Source of the DNA: Citricoccus alkalitolerans
GTDB lineage: Bacteria > Actinomycetota > Actinomycetes > Actinomycetales > Micrococcaceae
Length of the DNA: 64,000 nt
Direction: 5' to 3'
Assembly: GCF_039528175.1 (NCBI RefSeq)
Contig: NZ_BAAALH010000001.1
Span: 124,001-188,000, forward strand
Position 1 is the stretch's first letter. The number at the start of each line of letters is the position of its first letter. Below are positions 1 to 8,601 of the stretch, one piece after another. A model generated the notes under the pieces. The model made no database searches and had not been told where the DNA came from. It saw nothing but the letters and a program-made list of their open reading frames with translations. A program made the translations under genes and the position numbers.

Positions 1-1
1 C

Positions 2-838
2 TCGGCGGCGGCCATCGGGCTGGCCGCGGCCATTCTGTTCGAGCGGGATCCGGAGACCATCATGGGCTCCTTCGCCGCTGACCAGGTGATCGGCCCAGTG
101 GAGGAGTTCCAGGAGGCGGTGGCGGAAGCGGTCGCCACCGCGGCCACCGGCAAGATCGTGACCATCGGCATCAGGCCGACGCATCCGGCCACGGGGTTCG
201 GTTACATCCGGCAGGGCGAGGCTCTGACCGTGAAGGGCGCGCCCCACGCCAAGGACGTGGCCGCGTTCGTGGAGAAGCCGGCCGAGGCTGTGGCCCAGGA
301 GTACGTCGCCTCGGGCGAGTACCTGTGGAACGCGGGCATGTTCGTGGCCCCGGTGTCCTTGATGCTGCATCACCTGGCTGCCCATGAGCCGGAGCTGCAT
401 GCCGGCGTGGTGGAGATCGCGAAGGCTTGGGGCACGCCGGCCCAGGCGGAGACGATGGCCCGGGTCTGGCCCGGGCTGAAGAAGACCGCGGTGGACTATG
501 CGGTGGCGGAGCCCGCTGCCGCGGCGGGGGACGTGGCTGTGATCCCGGGTGGGTTCACGTGGGACGATGTGGGCGATTTCGCCGCGATCGCCCGGCTGAA
601 CCCGGCCAAGCGTGCCTCTGGTATCACCGTGATCGGTGAGACGCCGCGGGTGTACTCGTCCAAGGCCTCCGGTGTGGTGGTCACGGACACGGCGCGGGTG
701 ATCGCCCTGATCGGTGTCGAGGACATCGTGGTCGTGGACACCCCGGACGCACTGTTGGTCACGACGACGGAGCATGCCCAGTCCGTCAAGCAGGCCGTCG
801 AGTCCCTCAAGGCCCACGGCGACGACGACGTCCTCTGA
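2..838 (+). CDS. manC: Mannose-1-phosphate guanylyltransferase, 5'-truncated by window edge
   Basis: Makes GDP-mannose from mannose-1-phosphate and GTP in the cytoplasm, feeding mannosylated glycans. The frame is open from base 2, and residues upstream of the first internal ATG (62) read as family sequence (AAAILFERDPETIMGSFAADQ), so the true start lies outside the window. Visible family features are the EKP motif (VAAFVEKPAEAV), the WNAGMF segment and the GFTWDDVGDF segment that corresponds to the conserved WxDVG motif of nucleotidyl-sugar transferases. About 279 residues of the usual 360 or so are present. manA, which supplies mannose-6-phosphate, lies far away at 45 kb. A related sugar-1-phosphate nucleotidyltransferase is the alternative, but the WDDVG motif favours ManC. 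Confidence 0.88.
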   Translation, partial: SAAAIGLAAAILFERDPETIMGSFAADQVIGPVEEFQEAVAEAVATAATGKIVTIGIRPTHPATGFGYIRQGEALTVKGAPHAKDVAAFVEKPAEAVAQEYVASGEYLWNAGMFVAPVSLMLHHLAAHEPELHAGVVEIAKAWGTPAQAETMARVWPGLKKTAVDYAVAEPAAAAGDVAVIPGGFTWDDVGDFAAIARLNPAKRASGITVIGETPRVYSSKASGVVVTDTARVIALIGVEDIVVVDTPDALLVTTTEHAQSVKQAVESLKAHGDDDVL

Positions 839-854
839 GCCTGTGGAGCCCCGG

Positions 855-860
855 TAGCAT
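855..860 (+). promoter_or_regulatory. -10 element TAGCAT, leaderless
   Basis: TAGCAT lies 7 bases before the ATG at 868, with no ribosome binding site between. This is the leaderless arrangement seen repeatedly in the window. Confidence 0.5.
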
Positions 861-867
861 CACTGGG

Positions 868-2142
868 ATGAACGACAGCCAGCGTTCCACCGGCGCCCGT
901 CCCGTCCTCGACGATCCCGGACTGCCGCGGGTGACCCCGCTGGTCCAAGAACTCGAGCCCTCGGTCGTGGCGTTCCGCCGAGACCTCCACGCGCATCCGG
1001 AACTGTCCTATGACGAGCACCGGACCACGGAACGGATCCTGCACACCCTGACCAAGGCCGGGCTCTCACCGGTCAAGCTCGACGACACCGGCGCCTACGT
1101 GGACATCGGTGAGGGGCCGATCGTGCTGGGCCTGCGTGCGGACATCGATGCGCTTCCCCTCTCCGAGCAGACCGGCCTGGACTACGCTTCCCGCAATCCG
1201 GGCGTCGCACATGCGTGCGGGCATGACGTCCATACGTCCGTCATGGTCGGCACCGCGCTCGCCCTGCACCGCGTGGTCACGCGCACGGCCGCGGACCTCG
1301 GCCAGCCGGAGCTCGACGCACTGGGAGGTTCCCAGGGCCTGACCGGCCGCATCCGCATCATCTTCCAGCCTGCCGAGGAGCGGTTGCCCGGTGGCTCCCT
1401 GTCCGTGATCCGACAGGGCACGCTGGAGGGGATCCCGCGGATCCTGGCGGCCCACTGCGAACCCCGGTTCGACGTCGGCACGATCGGCACGCGGATCGGC
1501 GCCATCACCTCGGCGGCCGACACCATCAAGATCAGCCTGTCCGGCCGCGGCGGTCACACCTCCCGGCCGCACCTGACCGAGGACCTCGTCTACGCGTTGT
1601 CCACGATCGCCGTCCAGGTCCCGGCGGTGCTGAACCGGCGGATCGACGTCCGCTCGGCCGTCTCTGTGGTGTGGGGCCAGATCAATGCGGGGGCGGCGCC
1701 CAACGCCATCCCTGGGTCCGGGTACCTCGCCGGCACCATGCGCTGCCTCGATGCCGAGGTGTGGGAATCGGCCGGGGACCTGCTGGACGACGTGGTCCAG
1801 CAGATCGCCCAGCCCTTCGGAGTGAAGGTCCACCTCGAACACATTCGCGGGGTTCCCCCGGTGGTCAACACGGAGGCCGAGACCGACCTCATCGAGGACG
1901 CGGCCCGCTATGAGCTCGGGTCCCGGGCCATCCAGCTGACCCCTCAGTCCATGGGCGGGGAGGACTTCGCCTGGATGACCCAGTTGGTCCCGGGGGCCAT
2001 GCTGCGTCTGGGAACGCGGACCCCGGGCGGCCCGGTCTACGACCTGCACATGGGCGACTTCGCGCCGGACGAGCGCGCCATCGGTATCGGAATGCGCATC
2101 TTCACGGCCGCGGCACTGCGGGCCCTGTCCGGCGTCCAGTAG
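868..2142 (+). CDS. M20 family amidohydrolase
   Basis: Predicted cytoplasmic metallo-aminoacylase/amidohydrolase of the hippurate hydrolase and IAA-amino acid hydrolase group, cleaving N-acyl amino acids. The 424-residue protein shows HPELSYDE near the N-terminus, ADIDALPLSEQTG, the metal-binding HACGHDVHTS segment, PAEERLPGG with the catalytic Glu pair, and SMGGEDFAWM near the C-terminus, all typical of M20D peptidases. The start is set by a leaderless -10 (TAGCAT, 855-860) 7 bases before ATG 868. It stands alone between manC and the nucleoside transporter genes. The substrate cannot be read from sequence. Confidence 0.88.
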   Translation: MNDSQRSTGARPVLDDPGLPRVTPLVQELEPSVVAFRRDLHAHPELSYDEHRTTERILHTLTKAGLSPVKLDDTGAYVDIGEGPIVLGLRADIDALPLSEQTGLDYASRNPGVAHACGHDVHTSVMVGTALALHRVVTRTAADLGQPELDALGGSQGLTGRIRIIFQPAEERLPGGSLSVIRQGTLEGIPRILAAHCEPRFDVGTIGTRIGAITSAADTIKISLSGRGGHTSRPHLTEDLVYALSTIAVQVPAVLNRRIDVRSAVSVVWGQINAGAAPNAIPGSGYLAGTMRCLDAEVWESAGDLLDDVVQQIAQPFGVKVHLEHIRGVPPVVNTEAETDLIEDAARYELGSRAIQLTPQSMGGEDFAWMTQLVPGAMLRLGTRTPGGPVYDLHMGDFAPDERAIGIGMRIFTAAALRALSGVQ

Positions 2143-2369
2143 GACCCGAAGGCTGGACTGACCAGGTGATGCAGTCGTTGCGAAAACGTAGCGCACCTCT
2201 GAAGCGGTTCTTGCCAACTTTGGGTAAACTCCCGGGTAACTGTCCGTCTGAAGGGCGCGGACACCCGTGGAACGGATCGATCTTGACCCGTCCGGACCTG
2301 GGCCGAGATCACCGGCTCGCGGCCGGAGTCCCACGCTCCAGCCCCACACTCTCGCACCTAAGGATCACC
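2143..2369. other. Intergenic leader of the nucleoside-uptake genes
   Basis: 227 bases without a gene. It contains TTGCCA at 2211, and two similar steps GGGTAAAC and GGGTAACT (2222-2242) that could be -10 or operator elements. The spacing fits no single standard promoter cleanly. AAGGA sits just before the ATG at 2370. Confidence 0.35.
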
Positions 2370-3497
2370 ATGGGCATTGCATCCCCCCTGTCTCGTAAGG
2401 CACTCCTGCCGGTCGCCATGCTCGGCATGTCCGGACTTCTACTGGCCGGCTGCGGCGCCGCACCCGAGGAGGCCGCCGAGGGGACTGCCTCGGCATCTGA
2501 CGCCCCAGCCGTGGGCACAGACAACTCCGACTACACCGGCTGCATCGTCTCGGATGCCGGCGGGTTCGACGACCGCTCCTTCAACCAGTCCTCCCACGAG
2601 GGCCTGATGGCTGCGGCCGAGTCCTTCGGCATCGAAACACAGCAGGCGGAATCCAACAGCCCCTCCGAGTACACGCCCAATGTCAACTCCATGCTCCAGA
2701 ATTGCGACATGATCGTCGGCGTCGGCTTCCTGCTCGGTGATGCGATGAAGCCCATCGCCGAGGAGAACCCCGAGACCCACTTCATCGGTGTGGACGTCAC
2801 GGACCCGGACTTCTCCGAGAACGTCAAGCGCCTGATCTATGACACGGCGCAGGGCTCCTTCATGGCCGGCTATCTCGCCGCCGGCACCAGCGAGACGGGT
2901 AAGGTCGCCACCTACGGCGGCGCGGAGATCCCGACCGTGACCATCTTCATGGACGGCTTCGCCGCCGGCGTGGAGTACTACAACGAGCAGAAGGACGCCG
3001 AGGTCGAGGTGCTGGGCTGGAACCGCGAGGCCAAGACCGGTTCCTTCACCGGCGACTTCGAGAACCAGGCCGCCGGCAAGACCAATACCACCAACTTCAT
3101 CAACGAGGGCGCGGACATCATCATGCCCGTGGCCGGGCCGGTGGGCCTGGGCACCCTGGATGCTGTGACCGAGGCGAATGCCGGCGGCAAGGAGGCGAAG
3201 GTCATCTGGGTCGACTCCGACGGCTACGAGACCACCGATCAGGGCGAGATCATCCTCACCTCCGTGGTGAAGCTGATGGGCCAGGCCGTGAAGGACGTCA
3301 TCGAGACCGACCTGGCGGACGAGTTCGACGGTGAGCCCTACGTGGGCACGCTGGAGAACGGCGGCGTGGATCTGGCCCCGTTCCATGACTTCGACGCCGA
3401 GGTCTCCGATGAGTTGAAGGCCGAGCTCGAGGAAATCAAGGCCGGCATCATCGACGGCTCCGTCGAGGTCGACTCGGACTACTCGCCGGAGGTCTGA
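2370..3497 (+). CDS. BMP-family nucleoside-binding lipoprotein
   Basis: Extracellular substrate-binding lipoprotein of a nucleoside ABC importer (PnrA/Med/BmpA family). ATG 2370 is chosen because AAGGA precedes it and it begins a lipoprotein signal: a basic n-region, a hydrophobic run and the lipobox LLAGC with the lipidated Cys. An upstream in-frame start at 2166 would bury the signal and is rejected. The mature part has the BMP hallmarks GGFDDRSFNQSSHEG and DMIVGVGFLLGDAM, plus VDVTD and GYLAAG. The protein is 375 residues. It is followed by a strong hairpin and then the ATPase and permease genes, so it is the first gene of the importer locus. Purine or pyrimidine nucleosides are the likely ligands, given cdd, deoA and add downstream. 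Confidence 0.9.
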   Translation: MGIASPLSRKALLPVAMLGMSGLLLAGCGAAPEEAAEGTASASDAPAVGTDNSDYTGCIVSDAGGFDDRSFNQSSHEGLMAAAESFGIETQQAESNSPSEYTPNVNSMLQNCDMIVGVGFLLGDAMKPIAEENPETHFIGVDVTDPDFSENVKRLIYDTAQGSFMAGYLAAGTSETGKVATYGGAEIPTVTIFMDGFAAGVEYYNEQKDAEVEVLGWNREAKTGSFTGDFENQAAGKTNTTNFINEGADIIMPVAGPVGLGTLDAVTEANAGGKEAKVIWVDSDGYETTDQGEIILTSVVKLMGQAVKDVIETDLADEFDGEPYVGTLENGGVDLAPFHDFDAEVSDELKAELEEIKAGIIDGSVEVDSDYSPEV

Positions 3498-3515
3498 TCA
3501 CCACGGTGGCCCATG

Positions 3516-3545
3516 CGGTGGGGCGGCCTGCGGGCCGCCCCACCG
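3516..3545 (+). terminator. Hairpin between binding protein and ATPase genes
   Basis: Perfect 13-bp stem (3516-3528 with 3533-3545) and a 4-base loop, without a U-tract. In binding-protein transporter operons such a hairpin often stabilises the upstream message or causes partial termination, so the binding protein is made in excess. That role is inferred here. Confidence 0.65.
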
Positions 3546-3668
3546 TCATGTCCGCCGGAAAATACCCTGGATGATGTCCTGTGAGACTCCCTGGGAGCGA
3601 AGCATCATGGATGGAATGACAACTTTCCGAAGCGATGGCCTGTCCCGGGCCAGAATGGCTGGAGCACG

Positions 3669-5204
3669 GTGAAACTCGAATTACGCGGCATCACCAAGAA
3701 ATTCGGGGCCTTCACGGCCAATGACTCGATCGACCTGACGGTGGAGTCCGGCCAGGTCCACTCCCTGTTGGGGGAGAACGGGGCGGGCAAGTCCACCCTG
3801 ATGAACGTCCTGTTCGGCCTCTATGAGCCGACCGCCGGCGAGATCCTGGTGGACGGCCGGCCCGTGCGGTTCAGCGGTCCCGGTGAGGCCATGAGGGCTG
3901 GCATCGGCATGGTGCACCAGCACTTCATGCTGATCCCCGTGTTCACGGTGGCGGAGAACGTGGCACTGGGCGATGAGCATACGCGGGCCGCCGGAATCCT
4001 GGATCTCGAGTCGACCCGCCGGAAGATCCGGGAGATCTCCGATGAGTATGGCTTCCACGTGGACCCGGACGCCCGCATCGAGGACCTTCCCGTGGGCGTC
4101 CAGCAGCGGGTGGAGATCATCAAGGCGCTCGTACGCGAGGCCCGCGTGCTGATTCTGGACGAGCCCACCGCCGTGCTCACGCCCCAGGAGACCGACGAGC
4201 TGCTGGACATCATCCGCCGTCTGCGGGACAACGGCACCGCCGTGGTGTTCATCTCCCACAAGCTGCGCGAGGTCAAGGCGATCTCCACCGTGATCAGCGT
4301 GCTGCGCCGCGGCAGGATGGTCGGCACCGCGGACCCGGACGCGGACCAGTCCGAACTGGCCGCCCTCATGGTCGGCCGCGCCGTGGGGTTGAACACCACG
4401 AAGTCCGCCCCGCAGCTGGGTGAGGAGGCTTTCACGGTGTCCGACCTGACCGTCCTGAGCCCGGAGGGCGTCCGGTTGGTGGACCGCGTGTCCTTCGGCA
4501 TCCGTCAGGGCGAGATCCTGGCCGTGGCCGGAGTGCAGGGCAACGGGCAGACCGAGCTCACCGAGGCCATCATGGGCTTGCAGAAGGCGCAGGGGTCCAT
4601 CCGCCTGGACGGCGAAGAGATCCTCGGCCGCACCACCAAGCAGGTCATCCGGGCCGGAGTCGGGTATGTGCCGGAGGACCGCTCCACCGACGGCCTGGTG
4701 GGATCCTTCTCCGTGGCGGAGAACCTCGTCCTGAACCGTTTCGACCGGGCCCCCGTCGGCAATCGCTTCCAGCTGAGCCTGGCGGCCATCCGGTCCCTGG
4801 CGGAGCAGCGCATCGCGGAATTCGATGTCCGCACCCAGGGCGTGGACCTCCCCGTCGGCACCCTGTCCGGCGGCAACCAGCAGAAGGTCGTCATGGCCCG
4901 GGAACTGGTGGGGGACCTCAAGCTCTTCATCGCCTCCCAGCCCACCCGCGGGGTCGACGTCGGCTCCATCGAGTTCCTGCACGACCGCATCATCCGTGAA
5001 CGGGACTCGGGCACCCCGGTGATGATCGTCTCCACGGAGCTCGACGAGGTCCTCGACCTGGCCGACCGCATCGCCGTGATGTACCACGGCCGGATCATCG
5101 GAATCGTCCCAGGGGACACCTCGCGGGACGATCTGGGTCTCATGATGGCCGGCATCACCCCTGGTACCGCACCGGAAACCACCCCGAAGGGAGCAACGGC
5201 ATGA
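3669..5204 (+). CDS. Nucleoside ABC transporter ATP-binding protein (two ABC domains)
   Basis: Cytoplasmic ATPase with tandem ABC modules, like NupA/YufO and RbsA, powering the importer formed by the two permeases downstream. Domain 1 (about residues 4-240) has Walker A GENGAGKST, signature LPVGVQQR and Walker B VLILDEPTAVL. Domain 2 (about 255-490) has a degenerate Walker A (GVQGNGQTE, no Lys), the signature LSGGNQQK and SQPTRGVD, the usual asymmetry of this family. The start is GTG 3669 after TGGAG. Codon 5 is TTA (3681-3683), a rare codon in this GC-rich genome. The stop overlaps the next ATG (ATGA). Confidence 0.92.
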   Translation: MKLELRGITKKFGAFTANDSIDLTVESGQVHSLLGENGAGKSTLMNVLFGLYEPTAGEILVDGRPVRFSGPGEAMRAGIGMVHQHFMLIPVFTVAENVALGDEHTRAAGILDLESTRRKIREISDEYGFHVDPDARIEDLPVGVQQRVEIIKALVREARVLILDEPTAVLTPQETDELLDIIRRLRDNGTAVVFISHKLREVKAISTVISVLRRGRMVGTADPDADQSELAALMVGRAVGLNTTKSAPQLGEEAFTVSDLTVLSPEGVRLVDRVSFGIRQGEILAVAGVQGNGQTELTEAIMGLQKAQGSIRLDGEEILGRTTKQVIRAGVGYVPEDRSTDGLVGSFSVAENLVLNRFDRAPVGNRFQLSLAAIRSLAEQRIAEFDVRTQGVDLPVGTLSGGNQQKVVMARELVGDLKLFIASQPTRGVDVGSIEFLHDRIIRERDSGTPVMIVSTELDEVLDLADRIAVMYHGRIIGIVPGDTSRDDLGLMMAGITPGTAPETTPKGATA

Positions 5205-6640
5205 GCGCCGTGACCAGCGAGAGCACCCCGGCGTCCACGCCCGGCCCCGGGACCGCCGGATCGGGCCGCAAGGGCGGTACCCCGAACGGGTTCTCGTTGC
5301 GGGACGTCCTGTCCGGCAACGGCACCGTCACCGTCCTGGCGATCATCCTGTCCCTGGTCATCAGCGGCTTGCTGATCATCCTGACGGACGAGGACGTCCT
5401 CGAGGCGGCAGGCTACTTCTTCAGCCGCCCCCTGGACACCCTTGCCGCCGCCTGGTCGGCCGTGGCCTCCGCCTACGCCGCCCTGTTCCGCGGCGCGATC
5501 TTCAACTACCGCGGGGACACCTTCAGCGAGGGCATCTACCCTCTGATGGAATCGCTGACCGTGGCCACGCCGCTGATCATCATCTCGCTCGGCATCGCCA
5601 TCTCGTTCCGCTCCGGACTGTTCAACATCGGCGGCCAGGGCCAGATGATCTTCGGTGCCATGTTCGCCACCTGGTTCGGCGTCCATCTGCAGCTGCCGGC
5701 GGGCCTGCACCTGTTGCTGGTCCTGATCATGGGCGTCCTCGGCGGTGCCCTGTGGGGTGCCGTGGTCGGCTTCCTCAAGGCCCTCACCGGTGCCCACGAG
5801 GTCATCCTGACCATCATGCTCAACTACGTGGCCATCCATCTGGTCACGTACTTCCTGTACACACCCGTCCTCCAGCGGGAGGGCTCCACCAACCCAGTCT
5901 CCGATTTCCTGCCGTCGACGGCGGTCTTCCCGCTGCTGTTCGGTGACAGCTTCCGCCTGAACTGGGGCTTCGTCGTGGCCGTCGTGGCCACCGTGTTCGC
6001 CTGGTGGCTCATGAAGCGTTCGTCCGTCGGCTTCCAGCTGCGTGCCGTGGGTGCCAATCCCGACGCCGCCCGGACCGCAGGCGTGTCCGTGAAGCGCATG
6101 TACGTGGTCGCCATGGCGATCTCGGGCGGTCTGGCCGGCCTGGCCGGCATGAGCCAGGTGGCCGGCACGGAGAAGATGCTCAACACGGATGTCGCCGGAT
6201 CCTTCGGCTTCGACGCCATCACCGTCGCCCTGCTCGGCCGTTCCAACCCGTGGGGGGTGTTCGCGGCCGGGCTGCTGTTCGGCGCGCTGCGTGCCGGTGG
6301 CGTGACGATGCAGACCGAGACCGGGGTGCCGATCGACATCGTGCTCATCATCCAGTCGCTGATCGTGCTGTTCATCGCCGCGCCGCCGCTGGTGCGGATG
6401 ATCTTCCGGCTGCCGGCACCCGGTGCCCTGCAGGCCCGCGCGACGGCGGACCCGGTCACCCAGCCGGCCCTCGCCGGCGCCGTCGCGGCGACCACCGCGT
6501 CCGCGGACGGCCACGCCGCCCCGGCCGACTCCGCTACCATCGGCGATGCCGTGGGGGTGGCAGCCGGAGACGCGGGATGCCCTGAACCGGCCGCAACAGA
6601 TCCCAGTACCCCCACCCCGGCGGAAGGCGACCAGCGATGA
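5201..6640 (+). CDS. Nucleoside ABC transporter permease 1
   Basis: Inner-membrane permease of the BPD_transp_2 family (NupB/YufP type). The 479-residue protein has an N-terminal cytoplasmic stretch, about eight hydrophobic segments, and the conserved GLFNIGGQGQM and HEVILTIMLNYVA segments. The last 60 residues are an Ala/Pro-rich cytoplasmic tail of low complexity that is not part of the family core. The start overlaps the ATPase stop and the end overlaps the next start, both as ATGA, so the three genes are translationally coupled. Confidence 0.92.
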   Translation: MSAVTSESTPASTPGPGTAGSGRKGGTPNGFSLRDVLSGNGTVTVLAIILSLVISGLLIILTDEDVLEAAGYFFSRPLDTLAAAWSAVASAYAALFRGAIFNYRGDTFSEGIYPLMESLTVATPLIIISLGIAISFRSGLFNIGGQGQMIFGAMFATWFGVHLQLPAGLHLLLVLIMGVLGGALWGAVVGFLKALTGAHEVILTIMLNYVAIHLVTYFLYTPVLQREGSTNPVSDFLPSTAVFPLLFGDSFRLNWGFVVAVVATVFAWWLMKRSSVGFQLRAVGANPDAARTAGVSVKRMYVVAMAISGGLAGLAGMSQVAGTEKMLNTDVAGSFGFDAITVALLGRSNPWGVFAAGLLFGALRAGGVTMQTETGVPIDIVLIIQSLIVLFIAAPPLVRMIFRLPAPGALQARATADPVTQPALAGAVAATTASADGHAAPADSATIGDAVGVAAGDAGCPEPAATDPSTPTPAEGDQR

Positions 6641-7965
6641 GCACCACCGCGACCGTTCCCAGCGGCCCGGCCGGCCCCGGCGGTTCCACTGCCTCCGTTC
6701 CGACGGCGGAGAAGCCCACCACGGACATCGTCCGGCACTGGACCACGCCGATCGCGCTCGCGGTGCTGGCGGCGGTCTCCCTGGCAATCTTCGCGCTGAC
6801 CGCCTCGGGAAAGTCGGCCACGTTCCGCATCTCCACCGATGCCGATGCCATCCACATCCCGGACATCGTGGTCCCGACCATTGCCGCCGGCTGGACGATC
6901 ACCTTCCTGCTCGCCGCCCTCGCCGTGTGGGGCTTCCTGCAGGTCCGCCGCTCCGGCACGGTCAGCGGCTGGGTCTCCGCCGTCTTCGCGGCCCTGTTCG
7001 TGGCCGGATTCCTGGTGTGGGTGGTCGGCGCGGCCAACACCACCACGGTGTTCCTCACGGGCCTCATCGCCGGCTCTGTGACCCTGGCGATCCCGCTGAT
7101 CTTCGGTTCCATGGCCGGTGTGCTCTCCGAACGGGCCGGCGTCGTGAACATCGCCATCGAGGGCCAGCTGCTGGCGGGTGCCTTCACGGCCGCCGTGACC
7201 GGCTCGGTGACCGGGTCGGTCTGGGCGGGTCTCGTGGCCGCCGTCGTGGCCGGTGTGCTGGTCTCCGTGCTGCTGGCGGTGTTCGCCATCCGTTACCTGG
7301 TCAACCAGATCATCGTCGGCGTGGTGCTCAACGTCCTGGTGGCCGGCCTGACCAGCTTCCTGTTCAGTACCGTGCTGTCCTCGAACTCCTCGGCGTTGAA
7401 CTCCCCGCCGCATTTCCCGAGCATCCGGATCCCGTTGTTGGCGGACATCCCGATCATCGGCCCCATCCTCTTCGACCAGACGATCCTGGGCTACGGCATG
7501 TACCTGATCGTCATCGCCCTGTACATCGGCCTGTTCCACACCAAGTGGGGCCTGCGCGTGCGGGCCGTCGGCGAACACCCCAAGGCCGCGGACACCGTGG
7601 GCATCAACGTGATCCGCACCCGGTACATCAATGTGCTGCTCGGCGGTGCTGTCGCCGGCATGGGCGGCGCCTTCTTCACGCTCGTGTCCTCCTCATCGTT
7701 CTCGAAGGAGATGACCGCTGGCCAGGGGTTCATCGCCCTCGCCGCCGTGATCTTCGGCCGCTGGAACCCGATCGGGGCCTTCTTCGCGGCGCTCCTGTTC
7801 GGGTTCACCACCAACATGCAGTACGTTTTGGCCATCCTGGGCACACCGGTCCCCAGCCAGTTCATGGCGATGCTGCCCTACCTCGTCACCGTCTTGGTGG
7901 TGGCCGGCCTGGTCGGCAGATCCCGCGGCCCTGCGGCCGCCGGGTCGCCCTATGTGAAGGAGTGA
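6637..7965 (+). CDS. Nucleoside ABC transporter permease 2
   Basis: Second permease of the importer (NupC/YufQ type, BPD_transp_2 family), 442 residues with about ten hydrophobic segments. The motif GVVNIAIEGQLLAGAF, the counterpart of the GLFNIGGQGQM motif in permease 1, and FIALAAVIFGRWNPIGA are visible. Translation starts at ATG 6637 in an ATGA overlap. It would pair with permease 1 as a heterodimeric pore. Confidence 0.92.
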   Translation: MSTTATVPSGPAGPGGSTASVPTAEKPTTDIVRHWTTPIALAVLAAVSLAIFALTASGKSATFRISTDADAIHIPDIVVPTIAAGWTITFLLAALAVWGFLQVRRSGTVSGWVSAVFAALFVAGFLVWVVGAANTTTVFLTGLIAGSVTLAIPLIFGSMAGVLSERAGVVNIAIEGQLLAGAFTAAVTGSVTGSVWAGLVAAVVAGVLVSVLLAVFAIRYLVNQIIVGVVLNVLVAGLTSFLFSTVLSSNSSALNSPPHFPSIRIPLLADIPIIGPILFDQTILGYGMYLIVIALYIGLFHTKWGLRVRAVGEHPKAADTVGINVIRTRYINVLLGGAVAGMGGAFFTLVSSSSFSKEMTAGQGFIALAAVIFGRWNPIGAFFAALLFGFTTNMQYVLAILGTPVPSQFMAMLPYLVTVLVVAGLVGRSRGPAAAGSPYVKE

Positions 7966-8067
7966 AGGACTGACCGGGTGCAGACAGGAACTGCCCGGCA
8001 CGGCCAGGAACGACGAGCAACGACCAGGACCAGCCTGGAACAGCCAAGGAAGAGTGAAGGAGTGCGC

Positions 8068-8601
8068 GTGGAACACCACGACCACGGATCCAGCGGTGCG
8101 TCCAGCGACCCGTTTGAGGACGACATCCCGCTGACCGCATCCCTGCCGCGCATCACCGGCATCGGATCCGGTATCGACTGGAAGCGCCTGGAATCAGCCG
8201 CCCGCGCCGCGATGACCCGCGCCTACGTGCCGTACTCACGTTTCCCCGTGGGTGCCGCCGCCCTGGTGGAGGACGGCCGCGTGGTGGCCGGCTGCAACAT
8301 CGAGAACGCCTCCCTGGGCCTCACGCTCTGCGCCGAGTGCTCCCTGGTGTCCAATCTGCAGATGAGCGGGGGCGGCAGGATCGTGGCGTTCTACTGCGTG
8401 GACGGCAACGGTGAGGTCCTCATGCCGTGCGGCCGTTGCCGCCAGCTGCTCTATGAGTTCCACGCCCCGGGCATGCGCCTCATGGGGCCGGACGGCGAAC
8501 TGACCATGGAAGAGGTCCTGCCGCTGGCCTTCGGCCCGGCCGACATGAGGCACCTCAGTGACAACACGGCTTCGACCGACAACCCTGGAGTGACTCGATG
8601 A
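8068..8601 (+). CDS. cdd: Cytidine deaminase
   Basis: Zinc enzyme converting (deoxy)cytidine to (deoxy)uridine in pyrimidine salvage. From GTG 8068 the protein has 177 residues. The catalytic CAE (Cys88, Glu90) and the second zinc motif PCGRC (Cys121, Cys124) are intact, with PYSRFPVGAAA and GCNIENAS as substrate-binding segments. GTG 8068 is chosen because GAAGGAG (8056-8062) lies 5 bases before it; further in-frame GTGs at 8062 and 7978 have no such signal. The core is the short tetrameric type with about 40 extra N-terminal residues. The stop overlaps deoA by ATGA. Confidence 0.93.
   Translation: MEHHDHGSSGASSDPFEDDIPLTASLPRITGIGSGIDWKRLESAARAAMTRAYVPYSRFPVGAAALVEDGRVVAGCNIENASLGLTLCAECSLVSNLQMSGGGRIVAFYCVDGNGEVLMPCGRCRQLLYEFHAPGMRLMGPDGELTMEEVLPLAFGPADMRHLSDNTASTDNPGVTR

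Noticed and set aside
4505..6787. Long minus-strand open frame (760 codons) opposite the nucleoside transporter genes
   Set aside because: It mirrors the codon structure of the ATPase and permease genes and has Gly/Arg/Asp-rich, non-protein-like composition. Such shadows are common in high-GC DNA.
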